Shown: one piece after another, positions 6,103-6,541 of the stretch | Layout: the number at the start of each line of letters is the position of its first letter | Numbering within the stretch: position 1 is the first letter of the stretch | NCBI GenBank assembly: GCA_026785985.1 | Contig: JAJAYX010000089.1 | Span: forward strand, 1 to 6,541 | Length of the DNA: 6,541 nucleotides | DNA from: Rudanella sp. | Lineage (GTDB): Bacteria > Bacteroidota > Bacteroidia > Cytophagales > Spirosomataceae | Direction: 5' to 3' | Made by a program: the position numbers and the translations under genes | The notes under the pieces: generated by a model | Databases searched by the model: none | What the model was told of the DNA's origin: nothing | Seen by the model: the letters and a program-made list of their open reading frames with translations, nothing else

Positions 6103-6541
6103 ATGAATAGTGTAATAAAACAAGCCCTCTATGCCCAATGCCTCACCTACGTGCAGGAGCGCATTCGAACGGCTACCGAAGCCATGCAATCGGCTCAGGA
6201 ATCGGCCAACTCAGAATCGAAAAGTTCGGCGGGGGATAAATACGAAACAGGCCGGGCAATGGCCCAACTCGAACGCGACCGGCACGCCCAACTCCTGGCC
6301 GATGCCAAACGAATGCTGGGCGATCTGGAAAAAATAAACCCTGAGACCACCACAACCGTCGTAGTGCCGGGGAGCCTTGTGGATACCTCACGGGGTACGT
6401 TTTTTCTGGCCATCAGCGCGGGCAAACTCACGCGCGAAGGAGCGGATTATTTCGCCGTTTCGGTGGCCTCCCCCATCGGCACATTGCTCATGGGTAAGCA
6501 CGTTGGCGAGACGGTGGTGTTTAATAAAATGGGGTATGAGG
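6103..6541 (+). CDS. GreA/GreB C-terminal-domain-like protein (partial, runs off the window)
   Basis: The ATG at 6103 opens a frame that continues without a stop to the window edge, 146 complete codons. Residues 8-78 form a probable coiled-coil hairpin containing AQESANSESKSSAGDKYETGRAMAQLE (31-57). This SSAGDKYETGRAM signature is typical of a Bacteroidota family often auto-annotated as 3-oxoacyl-ACP synthase although nothing in it resembles one. Residues 84-146 look like the GreA/GreB C-terminal FKBP-like domain, including VSVASPIGTLLMGKHVGETVVF (119-140), which matches the SPLGxALLGKxxGDxV region of GreA. A role at RNA polymerase is plausible but inferred; the tip acidic residues needed for transcript cleavage cannot be confirmed. 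Only a few residues are probably missing at the C-terminus. The gene faces away from the SDR remnant and BrkB-type gene. No Shine-Dalgarno precedes it; the leader is A/T-rich. Confidence 0.85.
   Translation, partial: MNSVIKQALYAQCLTYVQERIRTATEAMQSAQESANSESKSSAGDKYETGRAMAQLERDRHAQLLADAKRMLGDLEKINPETTTTVVVPGSLVDTSRGTFFLAISAGKLTREGADYFAVSVASPIGTLLMGKHVGETVVFNKMGYE

Overview
The window looks like chromosome from a Bacteroidota bacterium, most likely a Cytophagales member of the Spirosoma type. The reasons are moderate GC, gene starts without clear Shine-Dalgarno sequences, and small proteins and a GreA-like protein of kinds familiar from that group. This placement rests on recognised protein style, not on a search.

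Layout. Bases 1-171 are non-coding and hold a perfect 18-bp palindrome. Two small plus-strand genes follow: a YdaT-N-terminus-like 71-aa protein (172-387) and a cysteine-rich four-helix-bundle protein of the DUF326/copper-binding type (423-839). A strong hairpin terminator (857-900) closes this pair. A second plus-strand unit encodes a general-stress-protein-26-like flavin/PPOX-fold protein (928-1437) and a DUF3891 protein (1434-2159), joined by a 4-bp ATGA overlap. A perfect 20-bp inverted repeat (2171-2224) separates this unit from the convergent minus-strand glgX.

The glycogen debranching gene glgX occupies 2243-4393 on the minus strand. It is interrupted by one in-frame TAA at 2912-2914, with no frameshift, just after the fourth catalytic motif. 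All three catalytic residues are encoded before the stop, but the end of the barrel and the C-terminal domain come after it. Upstream is about 270 bp of spacer with one tiny, doubtful ORF, then a six-helix YihY/BrkB-type membrane protein (4661-5692, minus). Behind its start lie a long imperfect hairpin (5760-5831) and a remnant of the C-terminus of a short-chain dehydrogenase (5833 to about 5990, minus). The window ends inside a plus-strand gene for a GreA/GreB-C-terminal-like protein (6103 to beyond 6541).

How the genes fit together. The genes suggest a general stress or storage neighbourhood: PPOX stress protein, metal-binding Cys-rich protein, YdaT-like protein, glycogen debranching, and an SDR remnant resembling general stress dehydrogenases. 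That reading is inference. I see no mobile element, CRISPR array, RNA gene or convincing new multi-gene system. The most notable points are the nonsense codon in glgX, the decayed SDR gene and the intergenic palindromes.
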